7,214 nucleotides of DNA from an uncultured Clostridia bacterium (GTDB lineage Bacteria > Bacillota > Clostridia > Lachnospirales > Lachnospiraceae). Location of the stretch: NCBI GenBank assembly GCA_946623485.1, contig CAMORF010000112.1, positions 1 to 7,214 on the forward strand. Reading direction: 5' to 3'. Made by a program: the position numbers and the translations under genes. The notes below the pieces were generated by a model, which saw nothing but the letters and a program-made list of their open reading frames with translations, did no database searches and was not told where the DNA came from. Shown one piece after another: positions 1-5,584 of this stretch. Within the stretch, counting starts at the first letter, position 1. Every line of letters starts with the position of its first letter.

Positions 1-719
1 GCCTTGCCTGCAAGGAACTTCGCAGCCGACAGTGCTCCTTTTCCGAAAATTCCCCGTGAGTAGGCGATATGGTTGAATTCAATCACCTCATCCGGACCGG
101 CGAAAATGACTTCGTGCGTTCCCGGAATATTTCCTCCGCGGACCGCGCTGATCCCGATTTCCTGCGGATCTCTCTTTTCCATGCGCTGCGAACGGTCATA
201 GGTAAAATGATATGCGCCGTCCATCCCTTCATTGATGCTCTCCGCCAGCGCCAGGGCAGTTCCGCTTGGCGCATCCTTCTTCTGGTTATGATGGCGCTCT
301 ACGATCTCAATGTCAAATCCTTCCGGCGCAAGCTTCTTCGCTGCTTCCTTCACCAGCTTCAGCAGCAGATTGATGCCAAGGGACATATTGGCGGACCGAA
401 GCAGCGCAACCTTCTGCGCATCTTCCTCTATCCTGCCAATCTGCTCATCAGACAATCCTGTCGTGCAGATCACGACAGGAACCTGCTTCCGGACTGCATA
501 GTCCATCATCGCATCAAATACTTTGGGAGAGCTGAAATCCACAATCACGTCAGCCTCTTCAGCAACCTCATCAAAGCTTCCGTGCACCGGGTAAGCACCC
601 GCGCACGTCCCCGCAACGTCAATCCCGGCAACAATCTCCACCTCCGGATCCGCTGTGGCAAGCTCCGTGATCACCTTTCCCATCCGGCCATTGCAGCCGG
701 TCAGCAATATCTTTGTCAT
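1..719 (-). CDS. dapB: 4-hydroxy-tetrahydrodipicolinate reductase DapB (3' end cut off by window)
   Basis: DapB is the cytoplasmic enzyme that reduces the DapA product with NAD(P)H to tetrahydrodipicolinate, on the route to diaminopimelate and lysine. I translated the strand from 719 down to base 1: the frame stays open for 239 codons with no stop. Visible motifs are the Rossmann dinucleotide loop GCNGRMG (residues 8-14) and the family signature at residues 141-155, with H143, H144, K147 and DAPSGTA; by alignment from memory, H143 and K147 match catalytic H159 and K163 of E. coli DapB. The family is about 250 residues, so only some 10-15 C-terminal residues are missing. The chosen ATG at 719 is preceded by GGGGAAACGGGAT; in-frame ATGs at 740 and 734 are possible but have no good ribosome site. 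The gene follows dapA by 23 bases with no terminator between, so it is probably cotranscribed. Confidence 0.95.
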   Translation of the reverse strand, partial: MTKILLTGCNGRMGKVITELATADPEVEIVAGIDVAGTCAGAYPVHGSFDEVAEEADVIVDFSSPKVFDAMMDYAVRKQVPVVICTTGLSDEQIGRIEEDAQKVALLRSANMSLGINLLLKLVKEAAKKLAPEGFDIEIVERHHNQKKDAPSGTALALAESINEGMDGAYHFTYDRSQRMEKRDPQEIGISAVRGGNIPGTHEVIFAGPDEVIEFNHIAYSRGIFGKGALSAAKFLAGK

Positions 720-742
720 ATCCCGTTTCCCCATTCTCATAT

Positions 743-1627
743 TCAAAGGATTCCATAGTCCTTCATGGCTTTCTTCAGGCGCTCCACATTCTTCTCTTCC
801 ATCTCACACATCGGTGCGCGGAGCGGGCCGACTTCTTTCCCCATCAGGTTCATCGCGGTCTTGACCGGGATCGGGTTTACTTCACAGAACAACGCTCCGA
901 TCAGGTCAAGCGCTTCCAGCTGGAGACGGGCGCTCTTCGCGGTGTCGCCATCAAACCACGCCTGGCAGATCTCATGTGTCTGGCGCGGTGCGACATTAGA
1001 CAGAACAGAGATCACGCCGATGCCGCCAAGAGACAGGATCGGGACGATCTGGTCGTCATTGCCCGAATACAGGTCAATGGCATCTCCCGCAAGCGCTTTG
1101 ACTTTCGCAATCTGGGAAATGTTCCCGCTTGCTTCCTTCACGGCCTTGACGTGTTCCGTATTCTTCGCCAGGTATGCGATCGTCTCCGGCAGAAGGTTGC
1201 AGCCGGTACGGCTCGGCACGTTGTATAGAATCATCGGAATATGTACTGCTTCAGAAATCCTTGTGTAATGCTCAATCAGGCCCTTCTGGGTCGCTTTGTT
1301 ATAATAAGGTGTGACCAGGAGAAGGCCGTCTGCCCCCATCTGCTCCGCTTCCCGGGACATCGCGACCGCATCCTTCGTGCAGTTGGATCCGGTTCCGGCA
1401 ATGACCGGTATGCGGTGATCCACATAGCGGATACAATCCCCGATCACCTCCAGGTGTTCCTCCACGCTCAGACATGCGGACTCGCCGGTCGTTCCGCAGA
1501 TAATAATCGCATCCGTGCCTTCTTTGACCTGCTCATCGATCAATTCGTGCAGCTTTTCGTAGTTCACGCGCTCATCCGAATGCATCGGCGTGACAATCGC
1601 TACTCCTGCTCCCTTAAAAATCGCCAT
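743..1627 (-). CDS. dapA: 4-hydroxy-tetrahydrodipicolinate synthase DapA
   Basis: DapA is a cytoplasmic class I aldolase that condenses pyruvate with aspartate semialdehyde, the first committed step to diaminopimelate and lysine. From the ATG at 1627 the protein has 294 residues, the usual family length for a single TIM barrel plus C-terminal helices. Visible motifs: GTTGES at 45-50, TPYYN at 106-110, LYNVPSRTG at 134-142 (Y135 and R140 match E. coli Y133 and R138), and the Schiff-base lysine K164 in KAVKEASGN. The open frame extends to 1666, but the ATG at 1627 has AGGAGG seven bases upstream and gives the normal N-terminus MAIFKGAGVA, so the extra 13 residues are rejected. At two E. coli lysine-inhibition positions the residue differs: H53 is V55 here and E84 is D86, while N80 and H56 are kept. 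It is first in a dapA-dapB unit with its own promoter region. Confidence 0.97.
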   Translation of the reverse strand: MAIFKGAGVAIVTPMHSDERVNYEKLHELIDEQVKEGTDAIIICGTTGESACLSVEEHLEVIGDCIRYVDHRIPVIAGTGSNCTKDAVAMSREAEQMGADGLLLVTPYYNKATQKGLIEHYTRISEAVHIPMILYNVPSRTGCNLLPETIAYLAKNTEHVKAVKEASGNISQIAKVKALAGDAIDLYSGNDDQIVPILSLGGIGVISVLSNVAPRQTHEICQAWFDGDTAKSARLQLEALDLIGALFCEVNPIPVKTAMNLMGKEVGPLRAPMCEMEEKNVERLKKAMKDYGIL

Positions 1628-1634
1628 ACTCCAT

Positions 1635-1640
1635 CCTCCT
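1635..1640 (-). promoter_or_regulatory. dapA ribosome binding site
   Basis: A perfect AGGAGG lies 7 bases before the ATG at 1627. It decides the dapA start against the longer frame opening at 1666, which has no such site. Confidence 0.9.
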
Positions 1641-1688
1641 TTATCCTTCAATGAGGGTACGGACACATCCCCTGATCTTGCATAGATG

Positions 1689-1694
1689 ATTATA
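1689..1694 (-). promoter_or_regulatory. possible second dapA promoter (-10 only)
   Basis: A perfect TATAAT reads on the minus strand at 1694-1689, about 62 bases before the dapA ATG. At 16-18 bases upstream there is no recognisable -35, and it lacks a TGn extended -10. It is a weak call that could be a chance match in AT-rich DNA. If real, it would give a leader of about 55 bases without the upstream hairpin. Confidence 0.3.
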
Positions 1695-1761
1695 GTACAA
1701 ATGACTTCTGCTGATCGTTCCGTCCTTCAGACTCCCACCATACCGGAGCCATAGATAATAC

Positions 1762-1788
1762 AAAAGGCCGGCGCACTCAGCGCCCGCC
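1762..1788 (-). terminator. terminator-like hairpin between nrdG and dapA
   Basis: On the minus strand a 9-base GC-rich stem with one G-G mismatch (arms at 1788-1780 and 1774-1766, loop TGAGT) is followed by TTTT then GTATTATC. This is a reasonable intrinsic terminator for nrdD-nrdG transcripts. Its base also coincides with the predicted start point of the promoter at 1824-1796, so on dapA transcripts it would form the extreme 5' end. The T-run is short, so efficiency is uncertain. Confidence 0.6.
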
Positions 1789-1795
1789 CGCCGAC

Positions 1796-1824
1796 AATAT
1801 ATCATTGCAGAAAAGGTCTGTCAA
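1796..1824 (-). promoter_or_regulatory. dapA-dapB promoter, sigma-A type
   Basis: The minus strand reads TTGACA (1824-1819), 17 bases, then TATATT (1801-1796), with TGA just before the -10 forming an extended TGn element. This is close to the ideal housekeeping promoter. The predicted transcription start is near 1789, giving a leader of about 160 bases before dapA. Confidence 0.8.
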
Positions 1825-1840
1825 TCCTTTTGATTCCATT

Positions 1841-1870
1841 TGCACAAGTGCAGGCTTGACACAAAAGTGT
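1841..1870. repeat. two short dyads upstream of the dapA promoter
   Basis: Two small palindromes sit side by side: TGCAC-AA-GTGCA at 1841-1852 and ACAC-AAAA-GTGT at 1859-1870, with centres 18 bp apart. They share the pattern CAC-A2/4-GTG and lie 17-46 bases upstream of the -35. They could be regulator sites. The arms are only 4-5 bases, so chance is not excluded. Confidence 0.35.
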
Positions 1871-1924
1871 ATCTCACAATCTGTATCTAAGGAAATTGTA
1901 TATTCAACAAACGGAAGCAATATT

Positions 1925-1965
1925 ATGACGATATTCCATTACAAATATGACAGGGCTATCGTCAT
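1925..1965. repeat. inverted repeat just after nrdG
   Basis: Perfect 9-base arms (ATGACGATA at 1925-1933 and TATCGTCAT at 1957-1965) are separated by 23 bases, starting 5 bases after the nrdG stop. There is no T-run on either side, so it is not a standard intrinsic terminator. It could fold as an mRNA 3' structure that protects the nrd transcript. Confidence 0.5.
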
Positions 1966-1970
1966 CAGCA

Positions 1971-2807
1971 TCAAACGCCGCGCAGCGCAACTGAGGGAAC
2001 ATCAAGCTGAACCGCTGACTTCATTTTCTCAAGTTCTGCCACCGATGGAGTGCACAGCTTTAGCGTCCGCCTGCCGCGGCAATATGATCCTACGAGTTTT
2101 TTCTCGCCTATAAACTGCTGGAGATACCACGCCCGCGCCCCGGATAGCTGCCTTGCAATCTCTTTGATATCCTGTTCTGTATGCAGGCCGGTTACGACAG
2201 TCGTACGGAATTCATACGCAGCATGTCCCTCCATCAGGATGGAAATACTCTCGCGGGCCCGCTCCCACAAAATAGCAGCTTCTGTGTCTGTTGCTTCCGC
2301 ATTCAAATATGCAATTCCACAAGTCATTGCATATTTTCGGGGACTGTTCTTGACATCCATCGCAACATAATCAACAAGTCCTGCATCCACAATTTTGCGC
2401 AGGACTTCCGGCCTCATCCCATTGGTATCAAGCTTCACCAGGAATCCCATTTCCCGGATTCTTCCAAGGAATTCCGGCAGGTCCGCATGCAGCGTCGGCT
2501 CTCCGCCGGAAACCACGACGCCTGAAAGCTTGCCCCTGCGACGGTTCAGATAATCGAAAAACGCTTCTGTCTGATTGGGAGAGCTTCCGGGCGGAAGCTC
2601 TCCCATGGGATGAGAAGTATCATTCGATGATATGTTGTTTTTTAATATGCTGTCCTCTTGCCTGTTTCCCTGAGAGAGCCCCGGCAGTACAAGCTCTGGA
2701 TTATGGCAGAAAGGGCACCGCAGGTTACATCCCTTGGTGAACACCGTGCAGGCAACCTCGCCCGGATAATCCAGGAGCGTCAGTTTCTGCAATCCCGCCA
2801 GAATCAT
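1971..2807 (-). CDS. nrdG: anaerobic ribonucleotide reductase activating protein NrdG (NrdG2 type)
   Basis: NrdG is a radical S-adenosylmethionine iron-sulfur enzyme that makes the glycyl radical on NrdD under anaerobic conditions. The 278-residue protein opens with a typical NrdG2 N-terminus, then the cluster motif CNLRCPFC with C27, C31 and C34, the SAM-binding SGGEPT at 100-105, KLDTNG at 125-130 and YVAMDVK at 147-153. Related proteins are usually about 230 residues. Most of the excess lies between the cysteine motif and SGGEPT (about residues 43-79, positions 2681-2571), where the DNA is palindromic and partly AT-rich. The ATG at 2807 overlaps the nrdD stop as ATGA, so translation is probably coupled; its own ribosome site (GGGAAAGC) is weak. 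The core motifs on both sides of the insertion are intact and in frame, so I expect a working enzyme. Confidence 0.94.
   Translation of the reverse strand: MILAGLQKLTLLDYPGEVACTVFTKGCNLRCPFCHNPELVLPGLSQGNRQEDSILKNNISSNDTSHPMGELPPGSSPNQTEAFFDYLNRRRGKLSGVVVSGGEPTLHADLPEFLGRIREMGFLVKLDTNGMRPEVLRKIVDAGLVDYVAMDVKNSPRKYAMTCGIAYLNAEATDTEAAILWERARESISILMEGHAAYEFRTTVVTGLHTEQDIKEIARQLSGARAWYLQQFIGEKKLVGSYCRGRRTLKLCTPSVAELEKMKSAVQLDVPSVALRGV
2576..2605. repeat. perfect palindrome inside nrdG
   Basis: Arms of 14 bases (2576-2589 and 2592-2605) are exact reverse complements around two bases, so as RNA this would be a 13-bp stem with a tetraloop. It falls in the non-conserved insertion of NrdG and encodes part of the MGELPPGSSP segment (residues 68-77). 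No second copy was seen in this window. It resembles an in-frame palindromic repeat element, but could also be a local sequence accident. Confidence 0.8.
2618..2632. repeat. small palindrome next to the nrdG hairpin
   Basis: TATCAT-TCG-ATGATA forms a 6-base dyad 12 bases from the larger palindrome, within the same AT-rich part of the NrdG insertion (codons for roughly residues 59-64). Together the two make a double-hairpin arrangement. Confidence 0.55.
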
Positions 2808-5242
2808 ACTGCTTTCCCATGGTGCAGGATGGCGGCGTCCAGGTAAGCACGGATTGCCGGAATGTCAGTATAAGCTTCCATCCTTCCGCTGCCATCCCCG
2901 ATCAAGGTCGGGGCGCTCGTGATATGGAACTGTGAGATCAGCCTGTCCGCTTCCTTTTGCCCTGCCACGACCCCCCGGTAGGGGATGCCGTTCTCATCCA
3001 TATAATTCCGGATAATCTTACACTTCGGACATGTTTTTGTCGTGACAAGAACCGGAACCTCATGATTGGATTTCTCACTGCCTTGCGCGGAAAAGTCCAT
3101 GTCCGGAGATGATACATGTTCCTGCTCCGTCCAGGCGCCGGCTTCCTGGCTTCTCACTGCCCAGGAGCCTGCGGACACTGCGGCATCATAGACCTTCCTG
3201 TCCCTGAATTCCTGCGACTTTCCGTCATTCCAGTTTTTGACGGGGCGGTAATAGCCTGTAATCCTGGAGTAAACCTCCGCCTCCTTTCCGCAGATCGGGC
3301 ATGTAAAATGCTCTCCTGTGATATATCCGTGATCCGGGCAGACAGAATAAGTCGGGCTGATGGATACATAGGGCAGCTTATACGTATCTGTGATAGTCTT
3401 CACCAGCTTCGCCGCACTCTTCCAGTCCGGCAGCTTCTCCCCGAGGAAGGTATGGAACACCGTTCCGGAGGTATACAGCGGCTGGAACCGATCCTGCACG
3501 TCCAATGCTTCAAACACATCATCTGTCGTGCCCACCGGAAGATTCGTCGAATTCGTATAATACGGCGTCCCATGGTCATTTGCCGTATGGATATCCGGGA
3601 ACCGGCTCAGATCATGCTTCGCAAAACGGTATGCCGTCGATTCCGCAGGCGTTGCCTCCAGGTTAAACAGCTCCGGCGCGTATTTCTCCTGATAATCCGA
3701 CAGGCGCTCCCGCATATGGTTCAGCATCCGCTCCACAAAATCCTGGCTTTCCTGATGCGTCAGGTCCTTGCGAAGCCAGCGGGCATTCAGACACATCTCA
3801 TTGCCGCCGCAGATCCCGATCGTTGAGAAATGGTTCTCAAAGGTTCCAAGGTATGCGTGCGTGTAAGGATAGAGCCCCGCCTCAAGCAGGTTCGACACAA
3901 CCTCCCGCTTGGTATGCAGGGATCTGGCAGCGACATCCATCAGATGATCCAACTGCTCCCAGAATTCCTCCTCGGTTGCGCTCAGATATGCCAGCTGCGG
4001 CAGGTTGATGGTCACGACACCGATGGATCCGGTTGACTCACCCGCGCCGAAGAACCCTCCGTTCTTGCGCTTCAGCTCACGCAGGTCAAGGCGCAGCCTG
4101 CAGCACATGGAACGGATATCGGAAGGATTCATGTCACTGTTCACATAATTGGAAAAATACGGAGTGCCATACTTCGCAGTCATGCCGAACAGAAGGCGGT
4201 TATTCTCACTTTCCCCCCAGTCAAAATCCTTTGTGATGGAATAAGTCGGGATCGGGTACTGGAACCCTCGGCCCTGCGCGTCGCCTTCGGTCATGATCTC
4301 AATAAAAGCCTTATTGATCATGTCCATCTCTTTCTTGCAGTCTCCGTAGGTGAAATCCTGTTCCTTGCCGCCTACGACTGCTTTCTGATCCTTCAGGTCA
4401 TCCGGCACGGTCCAGTCCAGCGTCACATTGGTAAACGGTGACTGGCAGCCCCATCTGGATGGCGTATTCACGCCATAGATAAAGCTCTGCACGCACTGCC
4501 TCACGCCCTTGTAGTCCAGATGGTCCGTACGGACAAAGGGTGCCAGATACGTGTCAAAGGAGGAAAATGCCTGCGCGCCTGCCCATTCATTTTGCATAAT
4601 TCCAAGGAAATTCACCATCTGGTTGCACAGCGTGGACAGGTGCTTTGCAGGGCTGGAGGCAATCCGGCCGGACACCCCCTTGATTCCCTCGCAGATCAGC
4701 TGCTTCAGGTTCCAGCCCGCGCAGTAGGGTGCCAGCATGCTCAGGTCATGCAGGTGGATCGCCGCCTTTTTATGAAGCTGCGCGATCTCCGGATCATAGA
4801 TCTCATTCAGCCAGTAATTCGCCGTGACTGCTCCCGAGTTTGACAGGATCAGCCCGCCCAGCGTGTACTGAACGGTGGAATTCTCCTTCACCCTCCAGTC
4901 CAGGCGGTCCAGGTATCCATTTACAAGCTTCGAATAATCCAGCACGCTGGCCGCCGCCTCACGCACACTCTTTCTCTGGCTGCGGTACAGCACATAAGCC
5001 TTGGATACACGGAAAAAGCCGGACTCCGAAAGCACCTGCTCCACCGAATCCTGGATAGACTCTATATCTACGACATTGTCTTCCGTACGCATCAGGGCGT
5101 AGATATTCATGAGCATCTTGTTCATGATGTATTCCGCCGGCACAGGCGTTCCCGTCGCGCGGAACGCCTTCTCCATCGCCGCCTGGATCTTATCTCCGTC
5201 AAATGGGACAACCGCCCCGTTCCGCTTCCTTACCTTCAGCAT
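2804..5242 (-). CDS. nrdD: anaerobic ribonucleoside-triphosphate reductase NrdD with fused C-terminal glutaredoxin-like domain
   Basis: NrdD is the class III ribonucleotide reductase, a cytoplasmic glycyl-radical enzyme that makes deoxynucleotides without oxygen. In the 812 residues: an ATP-cone allosteric domain (about 1-92), the ten-stranded core with C174 in PYCAGW and the pair C380-C381 in SMCCRLRL, GGFFGAGESTGSIG (395-408), TIGICGGNEMCLN (474-486), a zinc site of C635, probably H638, C648 and C651, and the radical loop NWNDGKSQEF with G674. Many NrdD proteins end soon after this loop. Here a linker (about 687-728) leads to a glutaredoxin/NrdH-like domain (about 729-805) with redox motif CPKC (C738, C741) and a likely cis-proline P778 in SAPTL. 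The domain probably reduces the active-site disulfide, pointing to a redoxin-dependent rather than formate-dependent enzyme; that is inference. The ATG at 5242 is the only good in-frame start and matches ATP-cone N-termini, but its ribosome site is poor. It overlaps nrdG by 4 bases. Confidence 0.97.
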   Translation of the reverse strand: MLKVRKRNGAVVPFDGDKIQAAMEKAFRATGTPVPAEYIMNKMLMNIYALMRTEDNVVDIESIQDSVEQVLSESGFFRVSKAYVLYRSQRKSVREAAASVLDYSKLVNGYLDRLDWRVKENSTVQYTLGGLILSNSGAVTANYWLNEIYDPEIAQLHKKAAIHLHDLSMLAPYCAGWNLKQLICEGIKGVSGRIASSPAKHLSTLCNQMVNFLGIMQNEWAGAQAFSSFDTYLAPFVRTDHLDYKGVRQCVQSFIYGVNTPSRWGCQSPFTNVTLDWTVPDDLKDQKAVVGGKEQDFTYGDCKKEMDMINKAFIEIMTEGDAQGRGFQYPIPTYSITKDFDWGESENNRLLFGMTAKYGTPYFSNYVNSDMNPSDIRSMCCRLRLDLRELKRKNGGFFGAGESTGSIGVVTINLPQLAYLSATEEEFWEQLDHLMDVAARSLHTKREVVSNLLEAGLYPYTHAYLGTFENHFSTIGICGGNEMCLNARWLRKDLTHQESQDFVERMLNHMRERLSDYQEKYAPELFNLEATPAESTAYRFAKHDLSRFPDIHTANDHGTPYYTNSTNLPVGTTDDVFEALDVQDRFQPLYTSGTVFHTFLGEKLPDWKSAAKLVKTITDTYKLPYVSISPTYSVCPDHGYITGEHFTCPICGKEAEVYSRITGYYRPVKNWNDGKSQEFRDRKVYDAAVSAGSWAVRSQEAGAWTEQEHVSSPDMDFSAQGSEKSNHEVPVLVTTKTCPKCKIIRNYMDENGIPYRGVVAGQKEADRLISQFHITSAPTLIGDGSGRMEAYTDIPAIRAYLDAAILHHGKAV

Positions 5243-5280
5243 ATTCTCTTCCCATCCATGCCCTGCCGGGCAGCCCGCAT
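5236..5280 (-). CDS. possible 14-codon upstream ORF overlapping the nrdD start
   Basis: The best ribosome site before nrdD, AAGGAGG, is 8 bases from an ATG at 5280, not from the nrdD ATG. That ATG opens a frame encoding MRAARQGMDGKRIC, ending at TGA 5238-5236, which overlaps the nrdD ATG region by 7 bases. Ribosomes finishing here could restart on nrdD, whose own site (GGGAAGAG) is weak. It may be a leader that couples or regulates nrdD translation. The peptide itself has no recognised function and could be only a by-product. Confidence 0.5.
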   Translation of the reverse strand: MRAARQGMDGKRIC

Positions 5281-5288
5281 AGATGGTA

Positions 5289-5295
5289 CCTCCTT
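5289..5295 (-). promoter_or_regulatory. strong ribosome binding site upstream of nrdD
   Basis: AAGGAGG sits 8 bases before the ATG of the short upstream ORF and 46 bases before the nrdD ATG, too far to serve nrdD directly. Short overlapping dyads (CGGG-CAG-CCCG at 5267-5277 and CTGC-CGG-GCAG at 5263-5273) lie between it and nrdD. They are mutually exclusive in RNA. Confidence 0.65.
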
Positions 5296-5402
5296 CTTAT
5301 TGTGTTGTAATTTTTCGCCGCTTCCATCCCCCGGAACACAAGCCGTTCTTCGCTGAGATCCTGATCATGTTCCATCCCGGTTCCACATGTAGCGGTGCAC
5401 CA

Positions 5403-5426
5403 CCCATAATACACACAAAATATGGG
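5403..5426. promoter_or_regulatory. possible operator dyad over the nrd -10 box
   Basis: CCCATA at 5403-5408 and TATGGG at 5421-5426 are exact reverse complements with 12 bases between. The dyad covers the -10 box and most of the spacer of the nrdD promoter, where a bound repressor would block polymerase. It does not match the NrdR or Rex consensus as I recall them, so any regulator is unknown. Confidence 0.4.
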
Positions 5427-5434
5427 ACTGTAAA
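5406..5434 (-). promoter_or_regulatory. nrdD-nrdG promoter, sigma-A type
   Basis: The minus strand reads TTTACA (5434-5429), 17 bases, then TATTAT (5411-5406). Each box differs from consensus at one base. The predicted start is near 5399, giving a leader of about 157 bases. It lies downstream of the terminator-like hairpin at 5497-5526, so nrdD-nrdG form their own unit. Confidence 0.75.
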
Positions 5435-5447
5435 GCCCCTCTACCAA

Positions 5448-5463
5448 ATGTTTCCATGTTTCC
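5448..5463. repeat. tandem 8-bp repeat upstream of the nrd promoter
   Basis: ATGTTTCC occurs twice head to tail (minus strand GGAAACAT twice), ending 14 bases before the -35. Related words recur in the leader, ATGTTCCA at 5367-5374 and GGTTCCA at 5379-5385. It is a candidate activator or regulator site, though a short repeat can arise by chance. Confidence 0.4.
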
Positions 5464-5496
5464 GTCGCCGGGTGACAGAGTAAAGTGCCACGCTGC

Positions 5497-5526
5497 AAAG
5501 CCGGCCTGAATAAACAGACCGGCTTT
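5497..5526 (-). terminator. terminator-like hairpin after the V-ATPase operon
   Basis: Twelve-base arms (5526-5515 and 5508-5497) pair fully with one G-U, around a 6-base loop. On the minus strand the stem begins with AAA and ends with TTT, so the T-run forms part of the stem. The plus-strand side is followed by CTTCTTTC, so it may work in both directions. It most likely ends the V-ATPase transcript. Confidence 0.7.
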
Positions 5527-5542
5527 CTTCTTTCATTGTATG

Positions 5543-5565
5543 ATGCGGCAGGCAGCCTGCCGCAT
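5543..5565. repeat. perfect hairpin just after atpD
   Basis: Ten-base exact arms (5543-5552 and 5556-5565) flank a 3-base loop, 20 bases after the atpD stop. There is no T-run, so on its own it is not an intrinsic terminator. It probably stabilises the 3' end of the V-ATPase mRNA or helps the terminator 17 bases further on. Confidence 0.65.
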
Positions 5566-5584
5566 TGCGGAAAAGGCGGATCGA

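Larger units (their letters stand above)
1628..1970. other. nrdG-dapA intergenic region (343 bases)
   Basis: There is no convincing gene here in either direction. In transcription order it holds an inverted repeat right after the nrdG stop, two short dyads, a strong promoter, a terminator-like hairpin at the predicted transcript start, a second -10-like box and the dapA ribosome site. The leader below the promoter (about 1789-1628) was read for a lysine riboswitch. It is short, and I could not see the conserved L-box core, so none is called. The upstream half is more AT-rich than the genes around it. Confidence 0.7.
5243..5584. other. atpD-nrdD intergenic region (342 bases)
   Basis: In transcription order it contains a perfect hairpin and a terminator-like hairpin after atpD, a tandem 8-bp repeat, the nrd promoter with an overlapping dyad, and a leader of about 157 bases (5399-5243). 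The leader has repeated TGGAA-type words and a CATGT/ACATG dyad (5366-5370, 5385-5389). It seems too short for a cobalamin riboswitch, and I could not recognise a clear NrdR box. Confidence 0.7.

Noticed and set aside
69..758. Plus-strand frame of 229 codons opposite dapB
   Set aside because: It is a shadow of dapB, which has full family motifs on the other strand. The predicted protein is Arg/His-rich with no recognisable domain.
1628..1666. Longer DapA N-terminus starting at 1666
   Set aside because: The added residues would be translated across the perfect AGGAGG site and do not resemble DapA N-termini. The ATG at 1627 fits both family length and spacing.
1628..1795. Lysine riboswitch in the dapA leader
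   Set aside because: The leader after the predicted start is only about 160 bases and I could not find the conserved L-box core or its helices. A covariance-model search would settle it.
1805..2113. Plus-strand frame of 102 codons across the nrdG 3' end
   Set aside because: More than a third is antisense to conserved nrdG coding sequence and it has no recognisable family; it looks like a chance frame.
3116..3826. Plus-strand frame of 236 codons opposite nrdD
   Set aside because: It is antisense to strongly conserved NrdD sequence and has no independent start signal or domain.
5243..5399. Cobalamin riboswitch in the nrdD leader
   Set aside because: The leader is short for this class and lacks a recognisable B12-box; the GC-rich words present do not form the expected junction.
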